Positions 32,083-45,368 of a stretch of DNA of 64,000 nt are shown here, piece after piece. This DNA is from Hygrophila difformis (lineage: Eukaryota > Streptophyta > Magnoliopsida > Lamiales > Acanthaceae). The position numbers were made by a program, and so were the translations under genes. The notes under the pieces are model-generated. The model saw only the letters and a program-made list of their open reading frames with translations. It ran no database searches and had not been told where the DNA came from. Within the stretch, counting starts at the first letter, position 1, and each line of letters begins with the position of its first letter. Location of the stretch: positions 27,406,174 through 27,470,173 of the forward strand of contig JAOANR010000010.1 of assembly GCA_030278955.1 (NCBI GenBank). Reading direction: 5' to 3'.

Positions 32083-34703
32083 GGATGCAGCGTCGTTTAT
32101 TAAGAGAATTACACTCGTGATTACTCATAGTTAGTTAGTGTATTTTAGTATATTTACTTCCAAACAGAGAAGTACCCTCAAATCAATTAAACATTTAGAG
32201 TACTAAGACTCTAAATGTGAGGATGTTGATTTGAGGGGAAAACCTAACCAATTGGGTATTTTTGCTTGCAGGAATCATGGAGCCACAAAAATTGGTGTAA
32301 GGAGTTAAATGTGGAAGTGTAGCATTGGGGCTACACTAATTTGCAATTATAAATTGCAAAACACGTGAGACTCACGTATTTGTCGTCTCCACCACCTCCG
32401 GACCACGAAGCTCCACCGCTGCCCCATCGCCCATCCATCTCATTACCACCACTGCTCTGAGGAAACCCTCATCACTGGTGAAACAACAAATGGAGCAGCA
32501 GACCTTCGGACTACAGGTTCCCGGTTAGATTAATTCTGTAATTGACCGAAGATTATATCCGGAATTCAAAGAAATTTAAAATCCGGAATAATTTTCACAA
32601 GCACAGAATTAACCCAACCTAAATTTCTGCAAGTCAAAATCATATATACATATATATTTATATATATATAAACCTCTTGTGCATATTATATTAAATAAAT
32701 TGGGTATTAATCAATTAACTCACATTTAGAGTACTAAGACTCTAAATGTGAGGATGTTGATATTTTTGAGAAAACCCGATAACTTCTTCTGTGTTTGCTC
32801 TGCAGGAATTTGTGGAACTACCAAAAAGAAAATTAAAGCTCCAAAACAGGTTCTCGGTTGGATAAGTTCTGTAAATAATAGAAAATATTCCAGGAATTTA
32901 AAGCAATTTAAGATCCGGAATTATTTTTATGAGAACAGAATTAATCCAACCTAATTTATGCAAGAGATTCAATTTTATATATGTTTAGAAAATCAAAAAA
33001 TGTGATTGGAGAATTTTGATGAAAATCAGAATTTTTCTAAGTATTGGGCATCGAACAATTGCCTTGCTCGATGAACCAAACGATCACACATAGCCAAAAT
33101 CGTCGAACACTTAATTGGTTTGACGAAAAAGGCTATCGGAGTTATGTTCTTAGTTTTTATGTAAATATTTTCTCCCTCCCTCCCTCCTCTTTTATTTTAT
33201 TTCAATTCTGATAATTTGTTTAAGTAGGAATTGATTTACTCACATTTCGAGCAAGGCTCAAAATGTGAGGATGTTGATTCTTCACTTAAATATAAAAAAA
33301 AAGTGTGTTATTTTTCTTTTTGTTTATTTTATATTTAAACCCAGTGCAAAGCATGCATAACTCTGTCTAAAAATTCTCATATTTGATTTTGGTTTATGAT
33401 TAAATTTTCAAACTTTTAAATTGGGATAATATAATTGAAGACATGCATGATATGAATTTTTGAGGTTTTGAGCTATAAAAATTGAATGATATCATCATCT
33501 TGTTGGGTAATAAGTCCTCATGTTGAGAATTAAATTGAATAGATTGTAAGAATTTTTCAAAGATTAAATTTAAGAATATTGTATGACATGAATCAAGCAT
33601 TCCATGTGAGATTTGAGCCATGAGTCATTTTTACTCATTATTTTCTTTGATGTGTGAAAATCATTTTAATTAAAGGAAACTAGAACTTGCGATTCGGACC
33701 GATTCAAGACTATGCCATATTCCAAAAATCGAGCATATGATCGAGGCACCTAGAAAACCAAAATTTTGGCCTTCGTTTGAATTCCAAACCCAAAAATATT
33801 TTCCCTTTAGGATTAACCACTTTGACCCTTAAGCCTAATTTTTCTTTGAAGCACTCTATATTATTCCTAGCCTTATAAAAAGACCAAGAAATTCAAACCC
33901 AAGTGTGCAAGAATGAATTTTATCAAGGCATTACAATCTATGATCATCATAAATTTCAATCGGTATTCAAAAATCCGATCAAAAAAAAAAAAGAAAAAGA
34001 GAAAAATGTTGAGTTCCATTCAACAACAATAAATTGCGAATGACAAAGCAAATTAGACATAGTCTAATGTCATGCAATAGAAAGAGAAAAGCAAAAGAAA
34101 GAAAAATATTGATGATCATAAATTTTAAAATAAAAAAAATATGGCTAGTTATGATAATATTAATTCTTACCACTTCTTAGCCCAATAATTCCCTCCCCTA
34201 CCAATTGTTACAACCGTATGCCCCGTTATAACCCTTAAATAAGACCTCATGATCTTGATTTGAAGAAATGAGCCGGTGGCGAGTTGGTCCAATTGCAAGC
34301 ATATGGAATAATTTAATTAAATTTGATTATGAGTGCTCATTGATAAAACCCCTTTTTGAGAGTGAGTGAAATTTCCGTTTCTACTATATGTGAGGCTCTG
34401 CTTTTAATTATGTTCATGTCATGCTTAAATTCTGAAATTAAATCAATGATTATTTCTAAACATGATATTCATGAAGAATTATCAATATTGACTGATTTGT
34501 AGGCCTGATTAAGTGAGAAATATCATTTTATTAAACACTGCAATCAAGAGAATTTAATACTTGTAGTTTTCGGTTGTCATATCCCAATCTAAAAAGAATG
34601 ATATTTTTGAAGCCACGAAAATAGATTGAATATGCAGCGTCTATGCTCTTAGGAGCATTGACTCTGACTGCTCGGGGACGATCAGTATTAAATGTGAGGA
34701 TGT
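32083..34703 (+). other. non-coding internal region of the OTA element
   Basis: No gag, protease, RT or integrase motif in any frame. The first 1.2 kb is a degenerate tandem array. The rest is AT-rich 3' UTR-like sequence ending GAGGATGT before the 3' LTR. The element is therefore a large retrotransposon derivative that relies on a helper. Confidence 0.75.
32160..33276 (+). repeat. degenerate tandem units of about 530 bp with hairpin and pseudo-polypurine end
   Basis: At 32189-32231, 32717-32760 and 33238-33276 an inverted repeat (ACTCACATTT...AAATGTGAG type) leads into GTGAGGATGTTGAT. The same GTGAGGATGTTGAT forms the real junction with the 3' LTR at 34694-34707. Downstream, blocks such as ATCCGGAAT and AGAATTAANCCAACC recur at the same offset in units 1 and 2. 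Confidence 0.65.
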
Positions 34704-36082
34704 TGATAATGGCCAAAATTGACCATTATTTTCAATCTATTTCCGTGTCTAATACGGACATTTGATCGCATTCCGATCTTATTTAAATAAGAAAGCAGTT
34801 GAATTTGACAGATATATGCAAGTTTGTATAAATAATAAACTGTTATTGAAAAATACAAAAATATTGTTATTTTTATTAAATTCATATTAAAAAATCCAAA
34901 AACATGATAAAATTATTAAAAATCCTCCACTTGATTAATTTTGGTTCGGTGTTGTCTATTCGGTAGAACACGGGTCTATTAGAGGGAACGCATACCAAAT
35001 AGTCAAGTGGAATAAATATACTTATATATATTATTTTATATTTAGATGTATATATTTATAATTTTTATGTTTGTTTTTAATTCTGTTTTCTGCTATAATT
35101 TAAACAATAATTGGTCCACTAATCACTTTTAATTTCAATTAATTACAGGTGAATTAAATCAAGTTGGTCCAAGTGTTTTAGTCCATCCCAGTCCAATTTC
35201 TTCAAGCCCAACAATACCAACCCAAGCCCATTACACTAATTCAGGCCCAAAACCACCAAAACCTAAACCTAACCCTAACCCTAACCCTACACCCAGCCTC
35301 CGGCGCCGCCAACGCCGCCGGCAGCTGCCTCCGGCGACCTCCGTCCCCTTTCCGACGAAGCCACCATCATCTTCAACCTCGGCCAAACCAAGCAGCAGCC
35401 CCGGCAGCCCCCTACTCCGGCAGCCTGCGTTCATCTCCTCCACCTCATCTGACTTCCGTTGCATACCCATCTCCGGCGGCGATTTCAAACTCCACCACCA
35501 CGCACCACCGCCAACTCCCTCCGCCCTTCGCTGCCAATCCAGATCCGGCGCCGCTGCTCCAGCAGCTGCACCTCCACATCCGCACCACCACCAAACCACA
35601 CAGCTCTCCACCGCCGCAGCCAGCCCTTCTCCGTCCACTTCCAGGTCCGGCCATCCCCTCCGACAGCTCGACGCCGCCCGCAGCAGCCGCCTTCCCATCG
35701 CCACCACTCTCCGAACAGATCCACACAACTCCGGCGAAGCCCCCTGCTTCCGCCACCATCCCAAGCACCACCTCCGGTATGCCTTCAAGCGCCGCCGATC
35801 CCCGCCCCCTTCTTCTTCTTCCATCTATTCCTCAATAAAGAAGAAGCTGAAGAAGGAATAAGAAAACAAAAAAATGGAAGAGAGAACGAAAAAGAAGAAG
35901 AAGAGAGCAAGATGAAGAAGATGAAAGAAACGAAGAAGAAATAAACAAGAAGAGAAGAAGAAAATGGTGGATGAAGAAAAGAAATCTGGAAGAAGAAGAA
36001 AAGAATGAGAGAGAAATGAAGATGGGGAGGAAAGAGAAGAGAAGGAAAGAGAAAAAGAAGCAGAATGGAAAAAAAGAAGCTG

Positions 36083-36255
36083 TTACGACGCTACACAAGG
36101 CATACGGCGCTATACACAAGGAAAAAAGCAGCTACGACGCTATACAAAAGAGCTAAAATGCTAAAATCAAGCACTACGACGCTATACAAAAGAGCTACGA
36201 CGCTAAAGTATAGCGCCGTAAAAGAGGATAGCGTCGTAAATAGGGATAGCGCCGT
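36083..36255 (+). repeat. array A in the OTA 3' LTR
   Basis: Second copy of the half-site array; it keeps TAGCGCCGTA where the 5' LTR copy has TAGCGCCATA. Confidence 0.75.
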
Positions 36256-36411
36256 CAGCTCAAATTTAAATTTTCCCATGTGCTGAAACAGATGGAAGGA
36301 CCATGGACCTGAGGTCCCGTAGGAACAATCAATTTTGGATTCTTCTTCGTGGACTCCGGCTCCCGTCCCCTCTCAAGCAGTAACAGGCCCATGTGACTAG
36401 GGTTTCCTAGC

Positions 36412-36420
36412 TATAAATAG
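36412..36420 (+). promoter_or_regulatory. TATA box of the OTA 3' LTR
   Basis: TATAAATAG, same context as 19997-20005. Confidence 0.7.
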
Positions 36421-37137
36421 CTGTTTTGTTTCTCGTGAACAGTAGCCTACACCCACTTTGAATATTTATTTTGCTGTTCTTGGAGAGAGTAGTTTGGCTC
36501 TTAGTCTAGGTAGTTAGCTTATTTTTTATTTTTATGCAATGTAGTCTTTAATTAGTCTCAGTCTTTTATTTTTCTAGTTCTTAGACTGTAAATGGGTTTG
36601 TAGATCTGTCAGCCACATTTTATATTTTTTTTCAGCTTTCTTAGTTAGTGTTTTGGGTTAAAACACTCAATTAATGGGTGTTCTTAAACCATGTTTTAGT
36701 TTGTTGGAATTAATCAAGGAATTTGTTCCACAAAGCTGTTATGGAGTTTATTCCATAGTTTTTTTGGTTTAATTTTTCTGTTTTGTTTTTATTTTGGTTA
36801 CTTGACCATTTTTCTTTTTTATTTTAGTTAGGTTTTGATGCTTTCTTAGTTTTAATAAATTGCACAAATATGTAGTGTTCATCCCTTTTTAGATTCATTA
36901 CTGTAGTTTAGATTTTATTTTTGCTTAGTGTTGGTTTTTATCACTTTTTATTTTTATTTTATTTTATTTTTAGTTTAGTTTAATTGATCTAAAATGTGGA
37001 TGATACTTATATGTTTGTGCATACTAAAAAACTTAAAAATAGGGTTTTGCAATCGCATAGATTGCATTACCCGACCAACAATTTAGGGTTTGCAATCGCA
37101 TAGATTGCATCACCCGAACAACAACATTCTGGGCTAG

Positions 37138-37611
37138 CTACGACGCTAACCGCCCTACGGCGCTATCCTTGGATAGCGTCGTAGGTGAGGTTTAGCGCCG
37201 TAGTTATCCGGAGTTAAACAAAAATTTGCCTTACGGCGCTAGACCAACGACGCTATCCTCGGATAGCGTCGTAATTTTTGTTCAGCGTCGTAGGACCCCA
37301 AAATACTTCATTTCTCATAAAACCCACCTACGGCGCTATCCTCACGACGCTATCCTAGGATAGCGTCGTCAGTTAATGTCTAGCGCCGTAGCATCTCTCC
37401 TTTTTCCAAAAACTTCTTTCTTCCCCAATTTCTCAAACCATCTACGACGCTACACCTACGACGCTATCCTAGTATAGCGCCGTAAATTAGTGTATAGCGT
37501 CGTACACACCCCTTTAACCCCAAAATTTCGCATCTCTTTCACCAATCCACTACGGCGCTATACCTACGACGCTATCCTAGGATAGCGTCGTAAAATCCGC
37601 CTAGCGCCGTA
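37138..37611 (+). repeat. array B: five palindromes in the OTA 3' LTR
   Basis: Second copy of the palindrome array. Several arms that are damaged in the 5' LTR copy are complementary here, for example CTACGGCGCTATCCT in unit 3 and CTACGACGCTA in unit 4. Confidence 0.88.
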
Positions 37612-40357
37612 ATTGGCATTTTTGCCGAATTTTCCATTTCTCCATTCTCCTCATTTAATTAATTGAACCTTTATATTAATATTTTGAGGTTGAAATCCAA
37701 TGATATCAACCCATGATAAATTTGATATAAAGAACTTTGTTCAATTCTCCATTAAAAGACTTTTCTACAAAATAAAATAAAAATTAAACTCTAATGATCT
37801 AAGTATATAATCCGGACTGTAATTAATTAATTAATTATGGAATGAGTGATTATTTGGACATAAAGAGTAATTATGGATTTAATTCCATACCCTTGCATGA
37901 GAAACCAATGTCTCTCATACAAGATGATCCAAAAATATTTTCTTTTATTTATTTTGTCTTTACCCGTGTTGTGTGAAACAGCTAGTAAGAGATATAACAG
38001 ACTAATGTTGGCGGGTATTCCCACACGGATAAACTAGCTCGTGGTCTGTATATTAACTACTAGATGTTATTTTGCATGGTCCGGATAGTGGTCGGTGGAA
38101 GCCTTGGCGGTTCGTCCATCCGGGATTATAATAGCTGCTCAGCTGATTCCTATCCAGATACAGTTTTATTTTCTTTATTTTAATTTTAAAACCTGAATTC
38201 AAGTTGTAGTATTATTAAATGATGTCGACCAACATTATTTGAGAATTATTACAACAAGAAAATATGTGGGTTTTTCTTCCATTCACAGACAAAAGGGAGC
38301 TGAATGACGGTGGTCACCGTCACTTGGAATTCCTTTCTGTCTAAAAATCTTTCCATCTGGAATAATTGGGAACTGGATAGCAGATGTTTGCAGTCCAGAT
38401 CACCCTAGTTATTTCTGGCATTCTCTTTAGCCAAAATTCTTCTCATCTCCGGCTATTTCATCTTTGTGTTCCAACTTCTGTCTAAACCCACCTTATATTT
38501 TGGGTTAATTTAATTTTACACTTCCTTATAAAATTATGCATGATATTATTATGTTAATATTGTGGTCAATATTATTTTGGGATCCTTCCCTTGGACATAG
38601 AAGTCTTGATTTAAATCAGATGTCTCACAATAAATTTCCAACAAAAATTCATTTATAAAATCCGGATCTAAGTATGGGATAAATTCCTTAGTTATGACTA
38701 ATTCATATCCGACTGGGGGTTGATTTTGGGAAATTAGAAGCAGAGTCAGCGATTAGGTCTCACCTAGACTGAAAGGGTCTGTGTTCTTATTGAGAGTCTA
38801 GTACCTGTTTAGGGAATGATTTTCACATCGATTATTTTCCGAAATTGCTGTGTATTGGGAATCTAGTCTTAATTAACGCACCAAGATGGGATCCACTTGG
38901 ATTCAATTACAGTGTGTAAAATAATTCTAGAGGAACAATACATAGGCCTTGGTTATTTTCTAAGATAGGGTTGAGTATTCTTTCAACTGCTATCCTCTTC
39001 TGCCAGAGCTTATTTTTGAGTCCTGAGTGAGTGCATCCGGAACGAACTAATTTATTAGTTCGTTTCATTAGTTTGTATCTCATAACCACCCGACGGGAAG
39101 TGAACACTGCGAGCGGTTCACCGAGAATAGGGAATTCTTGATCCACACCCGGTCATTCTGACTGGGGGCTTTCTTTTACTACCAGGGTCAGACTTTCAAA
39201 AACCTCCGAGTGATAGGATTTTAAATGCTTTCTTTACCGCTTTCTTTTACCGCTTTCTTTTAACTGCTTTCTCTAGAGGTCACTCGGTTGTATTGAGAGT
39301 TGCGTAACTGCTACTAGGACTGAGAGTTAAGGGATAGTTCATGGCTTGGTTAGAATCTTTGGGTGTGACCGGGGGAATGATAGGAGTACTTGGCATTTCA
39401 ATCTATGGAGTGTCAGGTGTTGCTTGTCCACCACAGATAAATGACACGCTCTGACGGGAGCAGTTGTGAGTCCGTGGTATCTTAGAATTTGTTGCCTTAA
39501 GAGCATGTAAACTCTTACTGTAAGTACCTGTCTGTTAAAGGGAACATGGTATAGAGAGCATGAGAATTAGCTAACTGAAAGGATTATCCCAAGCTAAGAT
39601 CTGTGTAACAAAATGGAAGTTTAATTGTGTTTCATCTGAATCTTGTCCAATTTTTATTATTTTCTTCCTGTCCCTTCTGTCTCATTTCAAATCTGCTTTC
39701 TTAGATTAAATTAACCGCTTTCTTAGAATAATTTTACTGCTTTCTTAGATTAAATTTAATTCTCTTTCTAGAATAATTTTATCTGCTTTAATTTTAATTG
39801 CTTTCATAACTTAGTTTAAATTCTGTCAAGTAGTTTATAATCAAACACAAACTTGAATCGAGTAACCGAGTGGAAAATCTTAGTAAACGACATGGGCCCT
39901 GCTTCTATCGCACATCCTCCAGTGAACGATCCGGTACTTACTATAAATACTGCAATTTTTGACTCCGTGCGCTTTCGGGGGCACAATTTCTTAACACGAG
40001 TAAATAAAAACGTGACAACCAATAAATATATCCCTAATCCCAACTCCGCCTTCATAAATTGGTTTCATTAAATAAAATTAAACACCAGGATTATGATTTT
40101 TCAGAAAATACTCATGTAGTGGGAACTTGTCAAAAGTTTCATGGCAAGGATCTTCAAGGCACGAAATTGTCAAAGATTTCATGCCGGGGAGGTCCATAAC
40201 GCCGCTTGAACTCAAAGTTTCCCCTCATGAGTAATAAAAAGTGAAATATATCCTTAAACCCCTTTCCCATGGATCATAACTCTTTTCATTTAATAAATTC
40301 AACTTGGGACATTTTAGAAAATACTCGTGTGCAGAAACTGTCAAAAGTTTCATCTAC

Positions 40358-40612
40358 CCCCCTTAAAAACCAACTTCGTCGTCGAAGTTGCACTTCATCC
40401 TCTCGCGAGTTCGAGAACTGTTTGATTAAGCGATTGTATTATTGTGTGTCGTTGTTTGTTATTATTTGACTGGACCCAGAATTGAAATTTCCGAGTTGCC
40501 TACGTACCCCGTGAAGGGATCAAGTCATTACGTAGTTCAAAACAATTTGAATTTGTTTATTTGGGGTACAAAGTATTCGTATAAAATATCCGGAAATATT
40601 CGGGTCGTCACA
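40358..40612 (-). repeat. A3 3' LTR, right segment
   Basis: Continues the LTR broken at 8293 (CCCCCTTAAAAACC...) and ends GGGTCGTCACA, next to the polypurine tract at 40613-40628 (plus-strand TCCTCCCCCTCTTAAG). Confidence 0.88.
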
Positions 40613-40635
40613 TCCTCCCCCTCTTAAGATTACAG

Positions 40636-41765
40636 TTATGTCCCCATAACTGTTGTTGCACTGTCTTGGAATAGGGTTGGGTAACAATCCTTCATGTCTG
40701 CTTCTAGCTCCCACGTTGCCGTCTCGGCTTCGTGGTTAGACCAAAGAACCTTGACCATTCTCACGGTCTTATTCCTTGTTACTCTCTCCTTCTTGTCAGT
40801 ATTCGCACCGGAATTTCTTCGTAGCTTAAGTCATCGTCCAGCTCAATTTCCTCCGGTTGGAGTATGTGGGTCGGATCATGGACGTATTTCTTCAGTTGTG
40901 AGACGTGGAACACGTCGTGGACACGAGCAAATTGTGGCGGTAATGCTAGTCGGTATGCAAGATTCCCCACTCTTTCTTGGATCTCGTATGGTCCTATGTA
41001 CCATGGGCTCAATTTCCCCCGCTTGCCAAAGCACATCACACCCTTCATCGGTGACACCTTTAACATGACCTTATCGCCTATTTGGAATTCCAAATCATGC
41101 CGTCTCACGTCGGCATAGCTCTTTTGCCAGTCTTGCGCGGCTCTCATCCTTCCTTGGATTATTTTGACTTGTTGAGCCATGTCCTCAACAAGTTGTGGTC
41201 CAACTACCATAGCCCTCTCGCTCTCCTCCCAGCTCAACGGGCTTCGGCATTTGCGTCCATACCGTGCCTCGAAAGGTGCCATGCCAATGCTAGCATGGTA
41301 GCTGTTGTTGTAGGAAAATTCGATTAAGGGTAAGTGACTCTCCCAACTTCCTTTAAACTCTAATACGCATGCCCTTAGCATGTCTTCCAAAGTTTGGATC
41401 GTTCTTTCCGTTTGCCCATCCGTCATGGGGTGGAACGCGGTACTCATCTTTATCTTCGTACCGAGGGCTTCCTGTAGTTTTGTCCAAAAATGTGAGACAA
41501 ATCTACTGTCTCTGTCTGAGATGATGTCATGTGGTACTCCATGTCGTCGTACCACGTTGTCGACATATGCCCTTGCCAATTGGTCCATGGACCAGGTATC
41601 CTTCATGGGGATAAATATGGCAGCTTTTGTTAACCTATCCACGATCACCCAGATTTTATTCATCCCCTTCGGTGAACGTGGTAGCCCCGAAACGAAGTCC
41701 ATTGAAATGCAATCCCATTTCCAACTTGGGATTTCCAATGGCTGCATTAATCCTAAGGGTTTCTG
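40636..41765 (-). pseudogene. pol: A3 integrase core and chromodomain (broken)
   Basis: The 322-codon frame from 41747 holds the integrase core: MDFVSG with the first Asp, ISDRDSRF with the second, and the Glu in the TDGQTERTIQTLEDMLRAC region. The GPY/F motif (WYIGPYEI) and FHVSQLKKYV follow. A one-base deletion near 40800 breaks the frame inside the chromodomain, whose remainder reads on in another frame to VMGT and a TAA at 40636-40638. In intact relatives this enzyme inserts the cDNA. An in-frame TGA at 41766-41768 separates it from the part before. Confidence 0.9.
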
Positions 41766-43388
41766 TCATACGGCCTTGACCTTCTGGCAGGTAAGGCATC
41801 TTGCCACGAACTCGGCTATTTCTCTCTTCATGTTCGGCCACCAATAGTTCTTCTTTATGTCCTTGTATAGCTTCTCGCCACCGGGGTGGACCGAGTATGG
41901 GGTATTATGGCGTTCCTCCATTACTTTTTGCTTCAGGTCCTCGCATTTTCGTGGTATGCACCACCTTCCCTTGAAGCGGATGCTTCCGTCCTCATGGATT
42001 TTAAAATCCATTGCCTTTCCTTCAGCAATGCTCTTCCTAATTTCCTCCAGCTTTCCATCATCCAGTTGTGCTAGTCGTATCTCATCGAGTATGGTAGATC
42101 CTACTACCATCGTGTTGACGACCTCACTTACTTCGCCAGAGTGTACCAACTCCAGACTTAATTTTGCCAAGTCTCTGTACAACTCGGCCGGTACCACAAG
42201 TGAATTCACCACGTGTTGAGTCTTTCGACTTAAGGCATCGGCCACCACGTTGGCTTTTCCTTCGTGATACGCGATTTCCAGGTCGTAATCCTTAATCAGC
42301 TCCAACCATCTCCTTTGCCTCAAATTCAGCTCTTTTTGCGTGAATATATACTTGAGGCTCTTATGGTCGGTGAACATCCGACACTTTCACCCATAGAGGT
42401 AGTGCCTCCATATCTTTAGAGCGAACACGACTGCGGCTAGCTCCAACTCGTGCGTCGAATAGTTCTCTTCGTGTGGCTTTAGTTGACGTGATGCGTATGC
42501 TATAACCCTTTGATCTTGCATTAGCACGCATCCCAATCCTTCATTCGAGGCGTCGCTGTACACCTCGAAGTCTCCATCCTCCGATGGTAATGCCAACACC
42601 GGCGTTGTAGTAAGCCGTTTCTTCAATTCTTGGAATGCGGAATCACACTCAATGGTCCAGTCGTATTTCACCCCTTTCTTTAACAGCTGTGTCAATGGGC
42701 GAGCGATCCTTGAGAAATCCTTTACAAACCTTCGGTAGTACCCTGCCAATCCGAGAAAACTTCTTATCTCGGTTGGATTCTTCGGTGGCACCCATTCGGT
42801 CACTGCCGAGATCTTTGCTGAGTCTACTGCCACTCCGTTGGCGGATACGATATGTCCCAGAAATGCCACTTCTCTTAGCCAGAAGTCGCATTTGGACAGT
42901 TTGCCATACAACTGATTCACTCGTAAGATCCCTAACACTTTGTGTAAGTGTTCGGAATGTTCCTCTTCGCTTTTCGAGTAGATCAGGATGTCATCTATAA
43001 ACACCACTACGCATTGATCTAATAATTCCCGAAACACGTCGTTCATGAGATTCATGAACATCGCTGGGGCATTCGCCAGCCCGAATGATAGCACCGTGAA
43101 TTCGTAGTGCCCGTAGCGAGTTCTGAATGCCGTCTTTGGGATATCCTTTTCGGCGATCCTTAACTGGTGATATCCAGATCGTAGGTCGATCTTTGAAAAT
43201 ACTGAAGCTCCCTTCAGTTGGTCGAACAAATCCTCGATTCTGGGCAACGGGTACTTGTTCTTGACCGTGACTTGGTTAAGTCCTCTATAATCGATGCATA
43301 GTCGTAGACCTCCATCTTTCTTCTTCACGAATAAGACCGGGGCTCCCCATGGGGACGTGCTCGGCCTTATGTAGCCCTTCTCTAGCAA
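41766..43388 (-). pseudogene. pol: A3 reverse transcriptase, RNase H and integrase zinc finger (broken)
   Basis: Contains the RT signature [11 protein letters not shown] and the RT start ([13 protein letters not shown]), then RNase H ([14 protein letters not shown] and, past an in-frame TGA at 42387-42389, FTDHKSLKY), then the integrase H2C2 zinc finger ([18 protein letters not shown]). The frame is the same on both sides of the TGA and of the next TGA at 41766-41768, so both are point nonsense changes. A one-base deletion in an A-run near 43400 separates it from the upstream frame. Confidence 0.92.
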
Positions 43389-45351
43389 CTCCTCGAGTTG
43401 TTTTTTAGTTCCTTCATTTCTAGCGGCGCCATACGGTAAGGAGCCTTTGAGACAGGCTCCGTTCCCGGGATGAGATCTATGGTGAATTCCAGATCTCTCT
43501 CAGGCGGCATGCCGGGAACGTCTTCCGGAAATACATCTGGGTATTCTCTCACCACCGGAATGTTATCCACCTTGACCTCTTCGGCCTCAAGGTTATGAAT
43601 GTAGCATGCATATAACGCGTAACCCTTACGCATTAAGCTACATAGCTTAATGGCGTTAACTATCTTGGTAGACTTCTTAGGGGGTTGGGAGTAAAAGATG
43701 ACTCTCCTTCCCCGACTCTTTGACAACGTGATCTTTTGTTTTTGGCAATCGATCACGGCTTTATATTGGGTTAGCCAATCCATTCCTAGTATGACGTCAA
43801 AATCCTGTAGTTCGAATTCTACCAAGTTCGCGAAAAACTCTACGTTCTTTATAACTATCGGAATTCCGTTATATCGCTTAGAGCATGATACTACCTCTCC
43901 CGATGGAAGTTGAATCCCTAAGTTAATCAATTCGCACTTAGGTAGATCTAGTTCAGGTAAGACTTTAGATGATATTATTGAACAACTAGCTCCTGAGTCA
44001 AACAGAACTCTAAGGGGTGTACTTAAGACATGGAACGTACCTCCCATTACGTCCCCCTGCATAGGCACATCTGCCTCATTGATGACATTCAACCGCCCCA
44101 TTGGACGTTCCGGGTTGCCTTGCTGATCCCGGTTCGGGTTCTGATTCTGTTGCTGGTTTGGATTCTGTGGGGGACGTTGATTCTGATTGAGATTCTGGTT
44201 TTGAGGGGGTCTATACCCCTGGTTGTTTCCATTCCGTGCATCTTGATTGCGAGGCTGAGTTGGCCCCGTGCCCAAGTCCTCCCTCTTGGTGATGTTTTCC
44301 AGTCGAGTGCGGCACTCATTCGCCATGTGGCCGTTGCGACCACACCTGTAGCAGGCGCCCTGTTGGGGGCACCCTCTGGCCAAATGAGGCCTGCCGCATC
44401 TCGGGCAAGGTGGTACCGGGTTACCTCGGAAAAGGGTTCTATCGTCATATCCTCTGTTGTTGTTTTGAGGGGGTCTGTTCAGATCTCCCCGAAAGTTGTT
44501 CCCTACAGCATTGTTACCGGAACGGTTGTCTCTACTCCTCTTATCCTGTCCCGGAGATCCTCGGCTGGGTTCTCCGCTCACTTTCCTTTTTAGTTGTTGC
44601 ACCCTTGCAACAGCTACCGCACGATCATACACCGATTGCAGGTCTGGGTATGGGACGCCAGTGATCACCTCTCGTATAGTCAAGTTTAGCCCCATTTCAA
44701 ATTTCTGTGCCTTCTCCGCATCTGTCGGCACGAGTCTCGGTGCGAAACGCACCAACTCCTTGAAACGGGTGTAGTATTCCTGGACTGTTTGCCCTCCTTG
44801 CTTCAGAGATAGGAACTCCTCGTACATGGCTGACTTTGTGCTCATGGGATAAAAGCGATCCCTGATCAGACCCATGAATTCTTCCCAAGAATAGGGTTCC
44901 TCGTCCTCGGCTAACTTATCTTGCATGGCACGCCACCAGTCATCCGCCTCCCCTCCGAGATAGTACGATGCCACAGGCACCTTCTCGCCAATTGGGCACT
45001 TCACCGCGTTTAGTAGCTTGTCGAATGTTCGGATCCATTCTTCAAGTTTAGCCGGGTCCTCTTCTCCGGCGTAGTTCGGCGGACGATATGAGTTCACCAT
45101 AGCTAAGTAGTTAATGCGGGCCTCGGGTGGAGGTACCGCAGCGGCCTGGCCTTGGTTCACATGGGCGTTCCCTATCGCAATGGAACCTCTTCTAGAGTGC
45201 GTAGGCGCGCGTCCATGTTGTTTGGCATAGGGTTTGCTGGCTCCTCTTGAGCGTGTACCCCTTCGCCGGGTATAGGCCTTTCTGGTTGCATAGGGGTTTC
45301 GTTGGTGTTTGGAGTAGTGGGCTGGGCGCGTGGTCTGCCTCTCGGTGCCAT
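43382..45351 (-). pseudogene. gag: A3 Gag and protease (frameshifted)
   Basis: An ATG at 45351 starts MAPRGRPR, matching the intact Gag at 27468. A one-base deletion near 45180 shifts the frame after about 57 codons. The rest is open to 43382. Gag motifs are RTFDKLLNAVKCP, YYLGGEADDWW and VQEYYTRFKELVRF, then the zinc knuckle CYRCGRNGHMANEC and a long Asn/Gln/Pro-rich linker. The aspartic protease follows (LFDSGASCSII, VILGMDWL) and then the start of RT (EYPDVFPEDVPGMPP). The second frameshift lies at the 43382-43400 end. Confidence 0.92.
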
Positions 45352-45368
45352 GCTGTCGCAAGAACAAG

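Larger units (their letters stand above)
8294..40352 (+). mobile_element. non-autonomous OTA-type (Ogre/Tat/Athila) LTR element with giant LTRs
   Basis: LTRs 8294-32064 (holding two nested elements) and 34704-40352 both start TGATAATGGCC and end TTTCA. A perfect primer site TGGCGCCGTTGCCGGGGA, typical of Athila/Tat-type elements, follows the 5' LTR at 32065. The target duplication TCTAC is at 8289-8293 and 40353-40357. The internal region (32065-34703) is only 2.6 kb with no gag or pol, so it depends on proteins from another element. It inserted in the A3 3' LTR. Confidence 0.88.
34704..40352 (+). repeat. OTA 3' LTR, 5.65 kb, uninterrupted
   Basis: TGATAATGGCC to TTTCA. It serves as the empty-site reference for both nested elements. 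Contains a telomere-like run (35261-35290), CCG-rich and GAA-rich blocks, array A (36083-36255), TATA box (36412-36420) and array B (37138-37611). The stretch 37612-40352 has no supported gene. Confidence 0.9.
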
